The notes beneath the pieces were generated by a model. That model ran no database searches, was not told the DNA's origin, and worked only from the letters and a program-made list of their open reading frames with translations. This document shows, piece by piece, positions 22,985-31,788 of a stretch of DNA of 32,994 bases. Source of the stretch: Alphaproteobacteria bacterium (lineage in GTDB: Bacteria; Pseudomonadota; Alphaproteobacteria; UBA2136; JAPPOO01); the NCBI GenBank assembly GCA_028817875.1, contig JAPPOO010000006.1:1-32994 (forward strand). The letters are read 5' to 3'. Both the position numbers and the translations under genes were made by a program. Position 1 is the stretch's first letter. Each line of letters begins with the position of its first letter.

Positions 22985-24247
22985 ATGAATTCTCAAACAA
23001 ATCGTCCTCGTATTGCTATTACTGGCATTGGCCTTGTTAGCTCATTGGGGCAGTCTACCCAAGAAAATTGGCAAAATGTGCTTGCTGGTCAATCAGGTAT
23101 TCGTACTGTAACACAATGCGATATTTCTAATATTCCTGCTAAAATTGCTGGGGAAATTGATACTTTTTCTACCGAAGGAATTATTCCTCCTAAGGATTTG
23201 AAAAAGTGTGATCGCTTTATTCAAATAGGGTGGGTGGCTGCTCACGAAGCTCTTACTCAAGCAGGTTTAATTGAAGCCGAAACAGGTAAAATTCTTGAGG
23301 AGTTACAAAACCGTACAGGAGTTATACTTGGTTCTGGTATTGGTGGGCTTACTGAAATTCAAAAAGGTTGTAAAACGCTCTCTGAAAGGGGCGTTGGCCG
23401 TTTATCCCCATTTTTTATTCCATCTATTTTGATTAATATGTTGGGTGGCCAAGTAAGTATGGCTTACGGTATAAAAGGGGCAAATATGGCACCTGTTTCT
23501 GCTTGTGCCACGGGGACTCACTCGATTGGAGATGCAATGCACCTTATTCATAACGGTACGCATGATGTTATTGTTGCAGGGGGCTCAGAAGCTTGTATTT
23601 GTGAGCTAGCCATTGGTGGTTTTGCAGCGGCGCGGGCGTTATCAACTAGTTATAATGATACGCCTGAGAAAGCAAGCCGTCCTTTTGATAAAGGTCGAGA
23701 TGGTTTTGTGATGGGAGAAGGAGCTGGTGTATTGATTCTTGAGCGTTGGGAACATGCAGTTGCCCGTAAGGCAAATATTATTGCTGAATTAGCTGGCTTT
23801 GGACAAACAGGGGACGCTTACCACATGACTTCTCCACTTGAAGGTGGAGAGGGAGCCCAGCGCGCAATGGAGCAAGCATTGGCTGATGCTTCTTTAACAG
23901 GAACAGATGTTGGATATGTTAATGCCCATGCGACATCTACTCCACCAGGAGATATTGCTGAGTGTAAGGCCATTAAAGCGGTTTGTGGGGATGCTGTGCC
24001 TGTGTCTTCTACAAAATCTATGACTGGCCATATGTTAGGTGCAACGGGGGCTGTGGAAGCTGCTTTTGCTGTGCTAGCTTTGCGTGACCAAATAGCTCCG
24101 CCAACTATTAATGTGGAAAATCAAGACCCTGCGTGTGATTTGGATGTTATTCCTAACCAAGCGCGAAAGTTAAATTTAAATGTTTCAGTCAGTAATACTT
24201 TTGGATTTGGGGGAACAAATGCTTGCTTGGTTTTCAAAAAAGCCTAA
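22985..24247 (+). CDS. fabF: beta-ketoacyl-ACP synthase II
   Basis: The 420-residue thiolase-fold condensing enzyme elongates acyl-ACP with malonyl-ACP. Its catalytic Cys174 is in VSACATGTHSIGDAM, His315 in YVNAHATSTPPGD and His349 in KSMTGHMLGATG; NTFGFGGTNACLVF is the C-terminal glycine-rich motif. All active-site residues are present and the length is normal. It follows acpP. mltG overlaps its 3' end by 29 nt in another frame. Confidence 0.97.
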   Translation: MNSQTNRPRIAITGIGLVSSLGQSTQENWQNVLAGQSGIRTVTQCDISNIPAKIAGEIDTFSTEGIIPPKDLKKCDRFIQIGWVAAHEALTQAGLIEAETGKILEELQNRTGVILGSGIGGLTEIQKGCKTLSERGVGRLSPFFIPSILINMLGGQVSMAYGIKGANMAPVSACATGTHSIGDAMHLIHNGTHDVIVAGGSEACICELAIGGFAAARALSTSYNDTPEKASRPFDKGRDGFVMGEGAGVLILERWEHAVARKANIIAELAGFGQTGDAYHMTSPLEGGEGAQRAMEQALADASLTGTDVGYVNAHATSTPPGDIAECKAIKAVCGDAVPVSSTKSMTGHMLGATGAVEAAFAVLALRDQIAPPTINVENQDPACDLDVIPNQARKLNLNVSVSNTFGFGGTNACLVFKKA

Positions 24248-25253
24248 AAAAAATAGCCGTTCTTTGAAGTCGATTCAAATTCGTAACGGTCATATTATTG
24301 TTGCTGTTATTGCTTTGCTGGCATTGTTTATTTTAGTAACAGGTAGTTGGGGGTGGTACCTTGCTCAGCCGGGGCCTCTTAAGCAAGAAAGCTATGTTGT
24401 GATTAAAAGCGGTTCTTCTGTTGGGGGGATTGCGCGCGTACTTAAAAAATCTCAAGTTATTGAAAATGAAAAATTATTTCGTATTGCGGTGTGGTTAATG
24501 CGTTTGCAGACATCCCTTCAAGCAGGGGAGTACCAATTTGGGCCTGCTATTTCTTTACGTACCATAGTTAATAAAATTGCTACTGGAGATACAATTAAAC
24601 GAGAAATTACCCTTCCTGAAGGCCTTACTGTATTGGAAATGATGGAAAAAATTGAAAAACTTCCTTTTGACGTTAAAAATGATGATTTAGCTGAAATTCC
24701 TGAAGGAACGTTGTACCCAGATACTTACGATTACCAGTACGGGGGAAGCCTCTCTCAGTTTATTCAAAGGTTACAAAAGCGTATGGAGAAAGAGCTTCAA
24801 TCTGCGTGGAGTTTACGGATTAGTAACTTACCGCTTGCCAGCCCAAATGAATTGCTTATTTTAGCATCTATTGTTGAGAAGGAGACGTCTGTGCCGAGTG
24901 AGCGTGCTCGCATAGCAGGTGTATTTATTAACCGTTTGAATAAAGGGATGAAGTTGCAATCTGACCCGACGGTTATTTATGGAGCCAGTGATTATGCTGG
25001 TGACTTAAAAGCGGTTCATTTGAAAGAAAACCACCCTTATAATACCTATGTACATAAAGGTTTACCTCCTACACCTATTGCAAACCCTGGTAGAGAGGCT
25101 TTGATAGCAACTGCTCAGCCAGAAAATCATGACTACTTTTACTTTGTAGCGAGCGGAGAAGGCGGGCACGTTTTTTCTAAAACATACCAAGAGCATTTAC
25201 AGAATGTTGCGAGGTATTTGAAAATTTATCGACAAAAGCATGGAAGAAAATAG
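24219..25253 (+). CDS. mltG: endolytic murein transglycosylase MltG (YceG-like)
   Basis: The track's start at 24180 lies within fabF. ATG 24219, with GGGGGAA just upstream, gives 344 residues with an N-terminal membrane helix (about 25-46) and is preferred. A LysM-like YVVIKSGSSVGGIARVL segment precedes the YceG catalytic domain. The active-site Glu220 is in LLILASIVEKETSVPSERA, followed by AGVFINRLNKGMKLQSDPTV and HPYNTYVHKGLPPTPIANPG. MltG cleaves nascent peptidoglycan strands in the periplasm and helps set glycan length. The fabF-mltG-gmk neighbourhood is typical for alphaproteobacteria. Confidence 0.95.
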   Translation: MLAWFSKKPKKNSRSLKSIQIRNGHIIVAVIALLALFILVTGSWGWYLAQPGPLKQESYVVIKSGSSVGGIARVLKKSQVIENEKLFRIAVWLMRLQTSLQAGEYQFGPAISLRTIVNKIATGDTIKREITLPEGLTVLEMMEKIEKLPFDVKNDDLAEIPEGTLYPDTYDYQYGGSLSQFIQRLQKRMEKELQSAWSLRISNLPLASPNELLILASIVEKETSVPSERARIAGVFINRLNKGMKLQSDPTVIYGASDYAGDLKAVHLKENHPYNTYVHKGLPPTPIANPGREALIATAQPENHDYFYFVASGEGGHVFSKTYQEHLQNVARYLKIYRQKHGRK

Positions 25254-25256
25254 CTT

Positions 25257-25904
25257 ATGGCACAGCCAATTCCTACAAATCGTATTTTATTCACCCTAAC
25301 AGGCCCTAGTGGTGTGGGTAAGGATTCTATTATTAGAGGGGTATTAGAGCAGGATACTAAGCTTAACTTTTTGACAACTTGCGTAACTCGTGACCCACGG
25401 CCTGGTGAAGTGGATGGTCAAGACTATTTCTTTTTGACGAAGGATTCTTTTCGACAAGGTATAGAAATGGGTATTTTCTTAGAATACGACGAACATTATG
25501 AAAATTACTATGGTACACGCCGTCAAGAGGTTGCTAACGTCTTCAAAGATAATAAGGATGCTGTGACTGACCTTAATTGGCCGGGAGTAGCTCAGGCAAG
25601 CTCTCAGATGCCGGAAAACCTTGTGAGTATTCTTGTGTTGCCGCCGTCTTTAACGCAATTGGAGCAACGTTTGTTAAGGAGAAGTTCAGAAGGTGGTAGC
25701 CCTGTGAGTGCTGAAAGGTTTGGCAAAATTCGGGAGGATATTTTGCATATGGACGACCCTGCTTACGTTTTTACAAACCCTGATATGATTGGTTCGACGT
25801 TACGTCGGTATAATCATGTTATTACTAATGATAATTTAGATCAGGCTATTCAGGATACTTTAAAGGTTATGAACCTTGAGCGTGAAAAGAGGCGTGTCAG
25901 TTAA
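25257..25904 (+). CDS. gmk: guanylate kinase
   Basis: The 215-residue protein has the P-loop LTGPSGVGKDSII (14-26), CVTRDPRPGEVDGQDYFF (GMP-binding region), GIFLEYDEHYENYYGTRR and ILVLPPSLTQLEQRLLRR, all guanylate-kinase features. It phosphorylates GMP to GDP. Unusually, the residue after the P-loop lysine is Asp23 rather than Ser/Thr, as in PhnN-type kinases (from memory), yet the GMP-binding loop is clearly Gmk-like. The usual DIDWQG reads DLNWPG. It begins 3 nt after mltG. Confidence 0.92.
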   Translation: MAQPIPTNRILFTLTGPSGVGKDSIIRGVLEQDTKLNFLTTCVTRDPRPGEVDGQDYFFLTKDSFRQGIEMGIFLEYDEHYENYYGTRRQEVANVFKDNKDAVTDLNWPGVAQASSQMPENLVSILVLPPSLTQLEQRLLRRSSEGGSPVSAERFGKIREDILHMDDPAYVFTNPDMIGSTLRRYNHVITNDNLDQAIQDTLKVMNLEREKRRVS

Positions 25905-25933
25905 GGGGTAATTTTTTCTATCACATTGTTGCA

Positions 25934-25939
25934 TACAAT
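25934..25939 (+). promoter_or_regulatory. -10-like box directly before the lipoprotein gene
   Basis: TACAAT ends 6 nt before ATG 25946. No -35 is evident at 17 bp and no SD is present. It fits a possible leaderless start. Confidence 0.3.
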
Positions 25940-25945
25940 GCTGTG

Positions 25946-26428
25946 ATGATAAGAAAAAGTATTCTGTTTGGTTTTTGTGCTGTAACCTCTCTGTTACTAC
26001 AGGGGTGTGTTGGTACGTTAGGTTCTGTTGCGATGCAGGGGCTGGAAGGAAATGGTTATTGCTCGCCAGAGGTTCGGCAGCAAGCTTTTCAAACTCATGC
26101 TAATTTATCCTATATTTCTCAAGGTGCTTACGTTAATAATGTGCTTAATGAAGCTGGGTTGCCAGAAGAGAGATTACGAGTTGTTCTAAAAAATAAAGCT
26201 GTTTTAGATGTTTGGAATTATCGAACAGGGCACCAAGATTGCCGTGGACTTCCGACAGAGGAAGATTATTCACCTGTGGTATTTCAAAATAAGCAAGTAA
26301 TTGGTGTTGGTAATAAATATTACGACCGTTATGTTCGTCGCTATGTGAAGCATAAAGTTCAGTTAGCAGGGCAGAAGCGACAAGAAGGGTATGATAGTTT
26401 TATGTACCCGTTTAATAAAGCTTTTTAG
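25946..26428 (+). CDS. small outer-envelope lipoprotein, unrecognised
   Basis: From ATG 25946 the protein is 160 residues; a GTG 3 nt earlier is an alternative start. It has a lipoprotein signal peptide ending in the lipobox LLQGC (Cys21). The mature region has VAMQGLEGNGYCSPEVRQQA, a helical segment containing NVLNEAGLPEERLRVVL, and a Lys/Arg-rich RRYVKHKVQLAGQKRQ near the end. No known family is recognised. No SD is visible. Its stop codon directly abuts the convergent ksgA stop. Confidence 0.75.
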   Translation: MIRKSILFGFCAVTSLLLQGCVGTLGSVAMQGLEGNGYCSPEVRQQAFQTHANLSYISQGAYVNNVLNEAGLPEERLRVVLKNKAVLDVWNYRTGHQDCRGLPTEEDYSPVVFQNKQVIGVGNKYYDRYVRRYVKHKVQLAGQKRQEGYDSFMYPFNKAF

Positions 26429-27211
26429 TTAGTTTCTAATAAATTTTGAGAGGTGGCATAGTTGTTCGGTAGATAACTCTGCTGGCCGTTGGGTTGGCTG
26501 TATATTAATACCTAGCATGTCTTCTTCGGTCACAAGCCCTTTTAAGCTTTTGCGTAACATTTTACGGCGTTGAGTAAAAATTTGATGAAGGAGTTGTTTT
26601 AACTGAGAGGCATCAAATTCATACTGTGGAGTAGGGCGGGGGATAAGTTCTACTACACTGCTTGTTACTTTAGGAGGAGGGTTGAAAGCACCTGGTGCTA
26701 CGTCAAATAAACGTTGCCTGTTTGTAAGTAAGTCGCACCATACTCCTAAACGCCCCCATTCTGGTGTGTTAGAGGTGGCGCATATACGTTGTATCACTTC
26801 TTTTTGAAGGAGGAATACCATTTTGCTAAAATGGGTACGGTTGTTTTGAATAGCGTTAAAGACGATTTCAGTGCCTACATTGTAAGGGAGGTTGCCTGCT
26901 AGGGTACTTCCTGAAGGGATTAGGGTTGAAAAATCTACTTTTAAAGCATCTGCATGTTGGACCGTAAGGCGGTTTTGGTACTTGGCACTTAGTTCTGATA
27001 AAAGTGGAATAAATCTTTCGTCTTTTTCAACCGCAACAACGGTAGCACCACCCATGAGTAAAGCTTCAGTAAGGGCGCCTGGCCCCGGCCCAATCTCTAA
27101 GACAGTTTGACCTTCAAGAGGACCGCAAGCATGGGCAATGCGCCCTAAAATACTTTTTTCATGAAGATAATGCTGCCCAAGTTCCTTATTAGCAGTGGGG
27201 ATATTTGTCAT
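26429..27211 (-). CDS. rsmA: 16S rRNA dimethyladenosine transferase KsgA/RsmA
   Basis: The 260-residue Rossmann methyltransferase has VLEIGPGPGALTEALL (SAM motif I, about residues 37-52), ATVVAVEKDERFIPLL (motif II), and AGNLPYNVGTEIVF (motif IV, target adenosine site). The C-terminal FTQRRKMLRKSLKGL is typical. It dimethylates two adjacent adenosines near the 3' end of 16S rRNA during 30S maturation. The N-terminal motif usually written QNFL reads GQHYLHE here. It starts 2 nt after surA, so the two are coupled; pdxA, often between them, is absent. Confidence 0.95.
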   Translation of the reverse strand: MTNIPTANKELGQHYLHEKSILGRIAHACGPLEGQTVLEIGPGPGALTEALLMGGATVVAVEKDERFIPLLSELSAKYQNRLTVQHADALKVDFSTLIPSGSTLAGNLPYNVGTEIVFNAIQNNRTHFSKMVFLLQKEVIQRICATSNTPEWGRLGVWCDLLTNRQRLFDVAPGAFNPPPKVTSSVVELIPRPTPQYEFDASQLKQLLHQIFTQRRKMLRKSLKGLVTEEDMLGINIQPTQRPAELSTEQLCHLSKFIRN

Positions 27212-27213
27212 AT

Positions 27214-28494
27214 TTATAGGCGGATATCTATAAAGGCACGCTCTCTTAGCTCGCGCATAAATTTTCGTGCTTCTAAATCAACTCGGTTTTCTAGCAAACG
27301 TTCTTTAACCCTAGCTCTGTACTCATCCAGTTTTTCAGGGAGTACTGTACGTTTAGCAGCAACAAAATATACCGTCCATCCGTCTTCTGTTTCAATAAGG
27401 CGAGAGGTGCCCTTGTTACGTACGCGAGAGATAGCTTTGAGTTGCTGCTCTGTTAGTTTTTGGGTGTCTTGCCAGCCTAGGTAGCTGCTATTAGAGAAAG
27501 ATGCATTATCGTTGTTTTCTGATAAGAACTGTTTTACATCTTCGGCTGAGCCCCATTTTTTATAAGCTTTTTTTAATAGGGAGATATTATCGTGATTTGT
27601 CTGTCTATCTTCTATTTTTGTGAGCTTCACTTCCCATAAATCTAACTGGTTAGAAGGCTTTGTAGAAATTGTTTGTGTAGCCCTTTGGCGCAAAACTTTT
27701 AAAATATGCCAACCTTGAGGGCCTCGGATGGGCTGGCTAAATTCTCCAGGGTTTAGGTGTTCTACAACTTGTTCTAGTTCAGAAAGCATTTCACCAGGAG
27801 CGAACCACCCCATGGTACCTCCTCGAACTGCTGCTGCATCGTTACTGTACGTTTTTGCTAGTTGTTCGAATGTTGCTTCACCGTTTTCAAGTTGTTGGTA
27901 GACGTCGCGTACTTTTTGTTCTGTATTTACATTATTTTCGTCTGTAGTAATAAAAATTTGTGCAAGTTCTCGCTCGGTAACTTGTTGGGCACTGAGCATC
28001 TCATTAATAAGCCTGTCTACTTCTACATTACTTACAATAACATTAGGACGAACGGATTTTCCGATAAGCTTACGCCAGCGTATTTCTGCTGTGATTTTTT
28101 GAGTTGCTACTTGCTCTAATCCTTTGACTGCTTCTTCGTAACCTCCTGATGGGAGGTTGTTATTATGTTCAATAATAGTGACTGCTTTATCAATATCTTG
28201 TTGGCTTATATGAATACGTTTGCGTTGAGATTCCTGCTTTTGCAGTTCTTCATCAACCATGTTCGAAAGGATTTGTTGCTTTAAAATTTCTCGCCGACGA
28301 GTAGGGAGGTATGTTGTTCCCATTTGGCGCATTGTAAGGTTGATGCGTTCTTCTACTTCGCTATCTAAAACAATACCATCATTAACAACAGCAATAACGC
28401 CGTCTTCTAAAGCATTGCTTGGTGACGTGATAAAAGCTAAAAAAGCAAGCGCAGTAATAAATATTTTGGTGTACATACCTTTTTTCCTATTCAT
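27214..28494 (-). CDS. surA: periplasmic peptidyl-prolyl isomerase/chaperone SurA
   Basis: The 426-residue protein has a signal peptide (ITALAFLAFITSPSNA) and the SurA N-domain opening DGVIAVVNDGIVLDSEVEER. A parvulin domain follows (about residues 185-275) with GGTMGWFAPGEML and GPQGWHILKVL. A second, degenerate parvulin-like repeat (about 290-390) has SSYLGWQDTQ and TEDGWTVYFVAA. SurA chaperones outer-membrane proteins such as LptD to the BAM complex. The start overlaps the end of lptD by 8 nt; a later in-frame Met (residue 7) is also possible. Length is normal. Confidence 0.92.
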   Translation of the reverse strand: MNRKKGMYTKIFITALAFLAFITSPSNALEDGVIAVVNDGIVLDSEVEERINLTMRQMGTTYLPTRRREILKQQILSNMVDEELQKQESQRKRIHISQQDIDKAVTIIEHNNNLPSGGYEEAVKGLEQVATQKITAEIRWRKLIGKSVRPNVIVSNVEVDRLINEMLSAQQVTERELAQIFITTDENNVNTEQKVRDVYQQLENGEATFEQLAKTYSNDAAAVRGGTMGWFAPGEMLSELEQVVEHLNPGEFSQPIRGPQGWHILKVLRQRATQTISTKPSNQLDLWEVKLTKIEDRQTNHDNISLLKKAYKKWGSAEDVKQFLSENNDNASFSNSSYLGWQDTQKLTEQQLKAISRVRNKGTSRLIETEDGWTVYFVAAKRTVLPEKLDEYRARVKERLLENRVDLEARKFMRELRERAFIDIRL

Positions 28495-30538
28495 GTCCTA
28501 AAGATAGTAGTTGTAAGTTGATGATGTAGTCAGTTGAAGGTTTTACATCAGCTGTTGTAAAGCCTCTGCGCCTTGTAAGCATTGTAATGCGGTAACAATC
28601 GTACGTATAAGCTAGTGAGACTTCACCATATAGTTGGCGCCCACCATCAGCTATGTCTCGTTGGGTTTCAGCCGCTAAGTGCCAACGTTCTGAAAGAGGC
28701 ATTTCAAGCTCAAGTTTTAATTCTTCTGGGCCTTGGTCAATCAATGTATGGGTAGCTTGTAAATGCGTTTTTTCCAATTCCCCAATACGTAAACTTGTAT
28801 CTAAACGTCGAGCATTCCAATCTGCATTATCTAAACGGAAAGAACTAGAAAGATTTAGTTTCTCATTTGGATTTGCTTGAAGAAGACCAACCCAATCTGA
28901 TAGCTTAGTTGCAGTTCCTCCACTTACTGGTAGGGCATCATCGTCGTCTCTACGCCAGCTTTGTCCTAAAAATAGTCTCCATTGTGTGTGGTGTGCGGCT
29001 CCCCAGCGGTTGTCTAAACCATAAATAAACCTTAAGCCATTTTCTACCCTATCTAAGCCAGCAAAACGATTTGTAGAAAAGAGGTTGTTCATTTCTAATT
29101 CATAAGCAACAGAATCTTCGTTTGGAATATCCTCAGGGTTACCACCTTTAGGTGCGAGCACTAGCATTGCCATTGGTGTTATGAGGTGATTACCAGAAGG
29201 TGAGCGCATAGGTCTTTCCCAAAGCAAAGAGGTTTCGGCTAATCCTCTTACAGTTGTGCCATCATCAGCAGGGCCATTAACATTATACAAATCGCTTCGG
29301 AGCATAGCAGAAAAGGTGACTCTGTTACCTGCTGGTAGCATCCAAGGTTTAATGTATTCTCCTGCTGTAATAAACCGTTGATAGCGAGTTCCTGTAGAAC
29401 GGTGAAGGGCAAGTGCGTCAGCTGAAAATATAGCTTGGCCGCCAGTATCGTCTGTATTCCATACGCGTTCAAATTCTATACGGGGTAAAATATGGGCTGT
29501 GTTAGCAGGGTCACGAGATGTTTCTAAGTCTTGGTACCATGTTGTGTTAATGCCAAAATAGTGATCTTGAGATGTGTCTTCAGCATAGAAACTTGTTGGT
29601 AAATAGTTTTCAGTACTATTAAAAAAGTCATTTAAATAGGTATCATCAGAGGAGACTTCTGAATTAAAGCCTGCACGGCGGCCAGCTTTTAGCAAGTATT
29701 CAAACTCCAAATCAGCATGACCACGCCATGTGTCTCTTCTATCATCACGGATAAAAGAGGTTCTCATATCATAATCGTATGCTATTTGTTCTCTACGAGA
29801 TTCAATTTGCCCCATCAGACCTCGGCTGCTCATAAAGCGTGTACGGAATGTATAGTCTGTATGGTCATCAGGAATATGGTAGTAGTAACCGAGGTTCACT
29901 TCAGTTCCTAAATTTGTAGAATTACCAAAGCGAGGGGGGAGTAAACCATTTTTAGGTTCGTTACCACGGACTGGGTGGCGGAAGTACGGCAAGTATAATA
30001 CTGGAATGCCATAGGCATTTAGTACGGCATGGTTGTAGGTCATTTCATTTTCAGCTTGATTGAAACTGATTTTTTTTGCCCTGATTTGCCATGGCTTACG
30101 CCCGTTTGTACAATCTTTGCAGGGGCTGTACGTTGCATCTGATAGAGAGTATATATTGTTATCCAACTGCCCAGAAGAAGCTTGTAGTACCTCTCCTAGT
30201 CCTTCAGTTCTTAGGCGTAGTTCATTGAGTGTAGCTTTTTTTAAATCTCCAGAAAGTACTAATTCATCCAGCGTAAGAGCTTGGCCGTTACCATCTTGGT
30301 AAATAACGTTGCCGATGGCACTTATTTCTTCGGTCTTTTGTTTATATTGAACCTTGTTTGCTTTGATAACTTGGGAACCGTTTGTGATTTCTACATCACC
30401 ACTGGCAACTAGCGTTTGAGTTGAGTCATCAAAAGAAATTTCGGTAGCTTGTAGGGAGTAAGGAAGGTCGCCTACCTGAGCGTGAGCAAGAAACGCAGGA
30501 AATGCAAAAAATAGGGGAGAAAAGAACCAACGTTTCAT
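28487..30538 (-). CDS. lptD: LPS-assembly outer-membrane protein LptD
   Basis: The 683-residue protein has a signal peptide (PLFFAFPAFLAHA) and an N-terminal OstA/LptA-like periplasmic domain (about 25-150, QTLVASGDVEITNGSQVIKA). The LptD core follows with GIPVLYLPYFRHPV (about 175-190), then a beta-barrel region to the C-terminus. A CKDC pair (about residue 137) and a single Cys in YTYDCYRITM near the end may form the inter-domain disulfide; E. coli has two adjacent C-terminal cysteines. LptD with LptE inserts LPS into the outer leaflet. It lies in an lptF-lptG-lptD-surA-ksgA run and has its own promoter. Confidence 0.95.
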   Translation of the reverse strand: MKRWFFSPLFFAFPAFLAHAQVGDLPYSLQATEISFDDSTQTLVASGDVEITNGSQVIKANKVQYKQKTEEISAIGNVIYQDGNGQALTLDELVLSGDLKKATLNELRLRTEGLGEVLQASSGQLDNNIYSLSDATYSPCKDCTNGRKPWQIRAKKISFNQAENEMTYNHAVLNAYGIPVLYLPYFRHPVRGNEPKNGLLPPRFGNSTNLGTEVNLGYYYHIPDDHTDYTFRTRFMSSRGLMGQIESRREQIAYDYDMRTSFIRDDRRDTWRGHADLEFEYLLKAGRRAGFNSEVSSDDTYLNDFFNSTENYLPTSFYAEDTSQDHYFGINTTWYQDLETSRDPANTAHILPRIEFERVWNTDDTGGQAIFSADALALHRSTGTRYQRFITAGEYIKPWMLPAGNRVTFSAMLRSDLYNVNGPADDGTTVRGLAETSLLWERPMRSPSGNHLITPMAMLVLAPKGGNPEDIPNEDSVAYELEMNNLFSTNRFAGLDRVENGLRFIYGLDNRWGAAHHTQWRLFLGQSWRRDDDDALPVSGGTATKLSDWVGLLQANPNEKLNLSSSFRLDNADWNARRLDTSLRIGELEKTHLQATHTLIDQGPEELKLELEMPLSERWHLAAETQRDIADGGRQLYGEVSLAYTYDCYRITMLTRRRGFTTADVKPSTDYIINLQLLSLGHE

Positions 30539-30589
30539 TAATACATCAATAAATATTTAAAACTTAAACTACAATACAAATTTTTCTTG

Positions 30590-30617
30590 AATATAGCAGA
30601 ATTGAATGTGTCCTCAA
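30590..30617 (-). promoter_or_regulatory. promoter of lptD-surA-ksgA
   Basis: On the minus strand TTGAGG (30612-30617) and TATATT (30590-30595) are 16 bp apart, with an extended TGC before the -10. It sits in the 144-bp gap between lptG and lptD, about 50 nt before the lptD ATG. No SD is evident at that ATG. Confidence 0.6.
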
Positions 30618-30682
30618 AACAGAAAGAGGTAAAGAAAGGCGTTAAGTTTTGTTGACATATTAGATTGTGGGATATTTGGTGA

Positions 30683-31786
30683 TTATTCTTCACGAAAATG
30701 TAAAAATAGAGCAATACCAACTAAGCCGGCAACAAGTGTTGGAGCCCACGCAGCAACAGCTGCTGGGAGTCTTCCTGAAAGGCCATATGCCGTAATAACT
30801 TCTTTAAATAAATAGAACCCAAACCCTGTTACAAGGCCAACCAAGAGGACTTGCCCCATACCGTGTGTTCTTGAAAACCGCAATGCAAAGGGGGCTGCAA
30901 GTAAAAACATTGCAATGAGTAATGCTGGCATGGAGAGTTGTCGGTGGAAAAATAGTTCATGTTTTTGTGTCGGTAACCCTGCTTCTTGTAAACGTTGGAT
31001 AAATGTGTGCAACTCCCATAAAGGAAGTGTTTCTGGAGATGATAGGCTATTGGCAATAACTTCCGGCGTTAACTGTGTTTCAAGAGTTTCTTCTGCCTGC
31101 CAAGTGACTTCCTGCCAAGGGTTTAAGTGAAAAATATGTTCAAGCTGCCAATGCTGAGGATGATAAGTCATTAATTTAGCATCAGAGCGTTCTAAAAATT
31201 GTCCACTGTGTGAGAACGTAAAGAGAGTTACGTTTTCTAATCTTTTTCCGCCATTGAGAACTCGTTGTGCGAAAAGGAATAATTCGTGTGTTTTTTCGGG
31301 TTGTCTTAACCAAATTTGCCCGCCTTTGGTGACTAACCCGTGTGTAGAATTTGGAAAGTAGAGCGCTTCTAGTTGTTCGTACTTTTTCTTAGTTGTTGCG
31401 GCTAAAGGGTTCATAACGGCGATATTTACCAAGCCAATACCCAGACATACCCAAAGGGCGGGAACAAGAAAACGGCGTGCAGGTAAGCCCGCACCACGTA
31501 CAGCTACAAGCTCTCTGTCTCTTGTTAGCCGTGTAAAGCTAATAAGCGTACCTAACAGCATAACAAAAGGAGCAATTTGAAGTGCCATTGCTGGAAGTTT
31601 GTAGAATGCCATGATGAAAGCTACATGGTTTCCAACCTCAGTGTTTTTGCTGAGGCGACGCATAAGTTCTATGACATCTAAGAGGTAAATGAAGCTTATA
31701 AGAAGTAGTGAGGTTAAAATAATTGTTAAAAAATACCTGCGGCATAAATAAAAGAAGAGTGTTGAGGAAAAACGAGGGGCTGACAT
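30683..31786 (-). CDS. lptG: LPS export ABC transporter permease LptG
   Basis: The track starts at 31807, overlapping lptF by 19 nt. ATG 31786, 2 nt after the lptF stop, gives 367 residues beginning MSAPRFSSTLFFYLCRRYF, closer to family starts, and is preferred. The protein has six membrane helices, three on each side of a periplasmic beta-jellyroll domain. Family motifs include LPAMALQIAPFVMLLGTLIS and LTRDRELVAVRGAGLPARRF (the coupling helix contacting LptB). LptF and LptG extract LPS from the inner membrane and feed the Lpt bridge. Confidence 0.94.
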   Translation of the reverse strand: MSAPRFSSTLFFYLCRRYFLTIILTSLLLISFIYLLDVIELMRRLSKNTEVGNHVAFIMAFYKLPAMALQIAPFVMLLGTLISFTRLTRDRELVAVRGAGLPARRFLVPALWVCLGIGLVNIAVMNPLAATTKKKYEQLEALYFPNSTHGLVTKGGQIWLRQPEKTHELFLFAQRVLNGGKRLENVTLFTFSHSGQFLERSDAKLMTYHPQHWQLEHIFHLNPWQEVTWQAEETLETQLTPEVIANSLSSPETLPLWELHTFIQRLQEAGLPTQKHELFFHRQLSMPALLIAMFLLAAPFALRFSRTHGMGQVLLVGLVTGFGFYLFKEVITAYGLSGRLPAAVAAWAPTLVAGLVGIALFLHFREE

Positions 31787-31788
31787 AG

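Noticed and set aside
30650-30680. Plus-strand TTGACA-like box between lptD and lptG
   Set aside because: It points into the lptG 3' end with no properly spaced -10 and no plus-strand gene.
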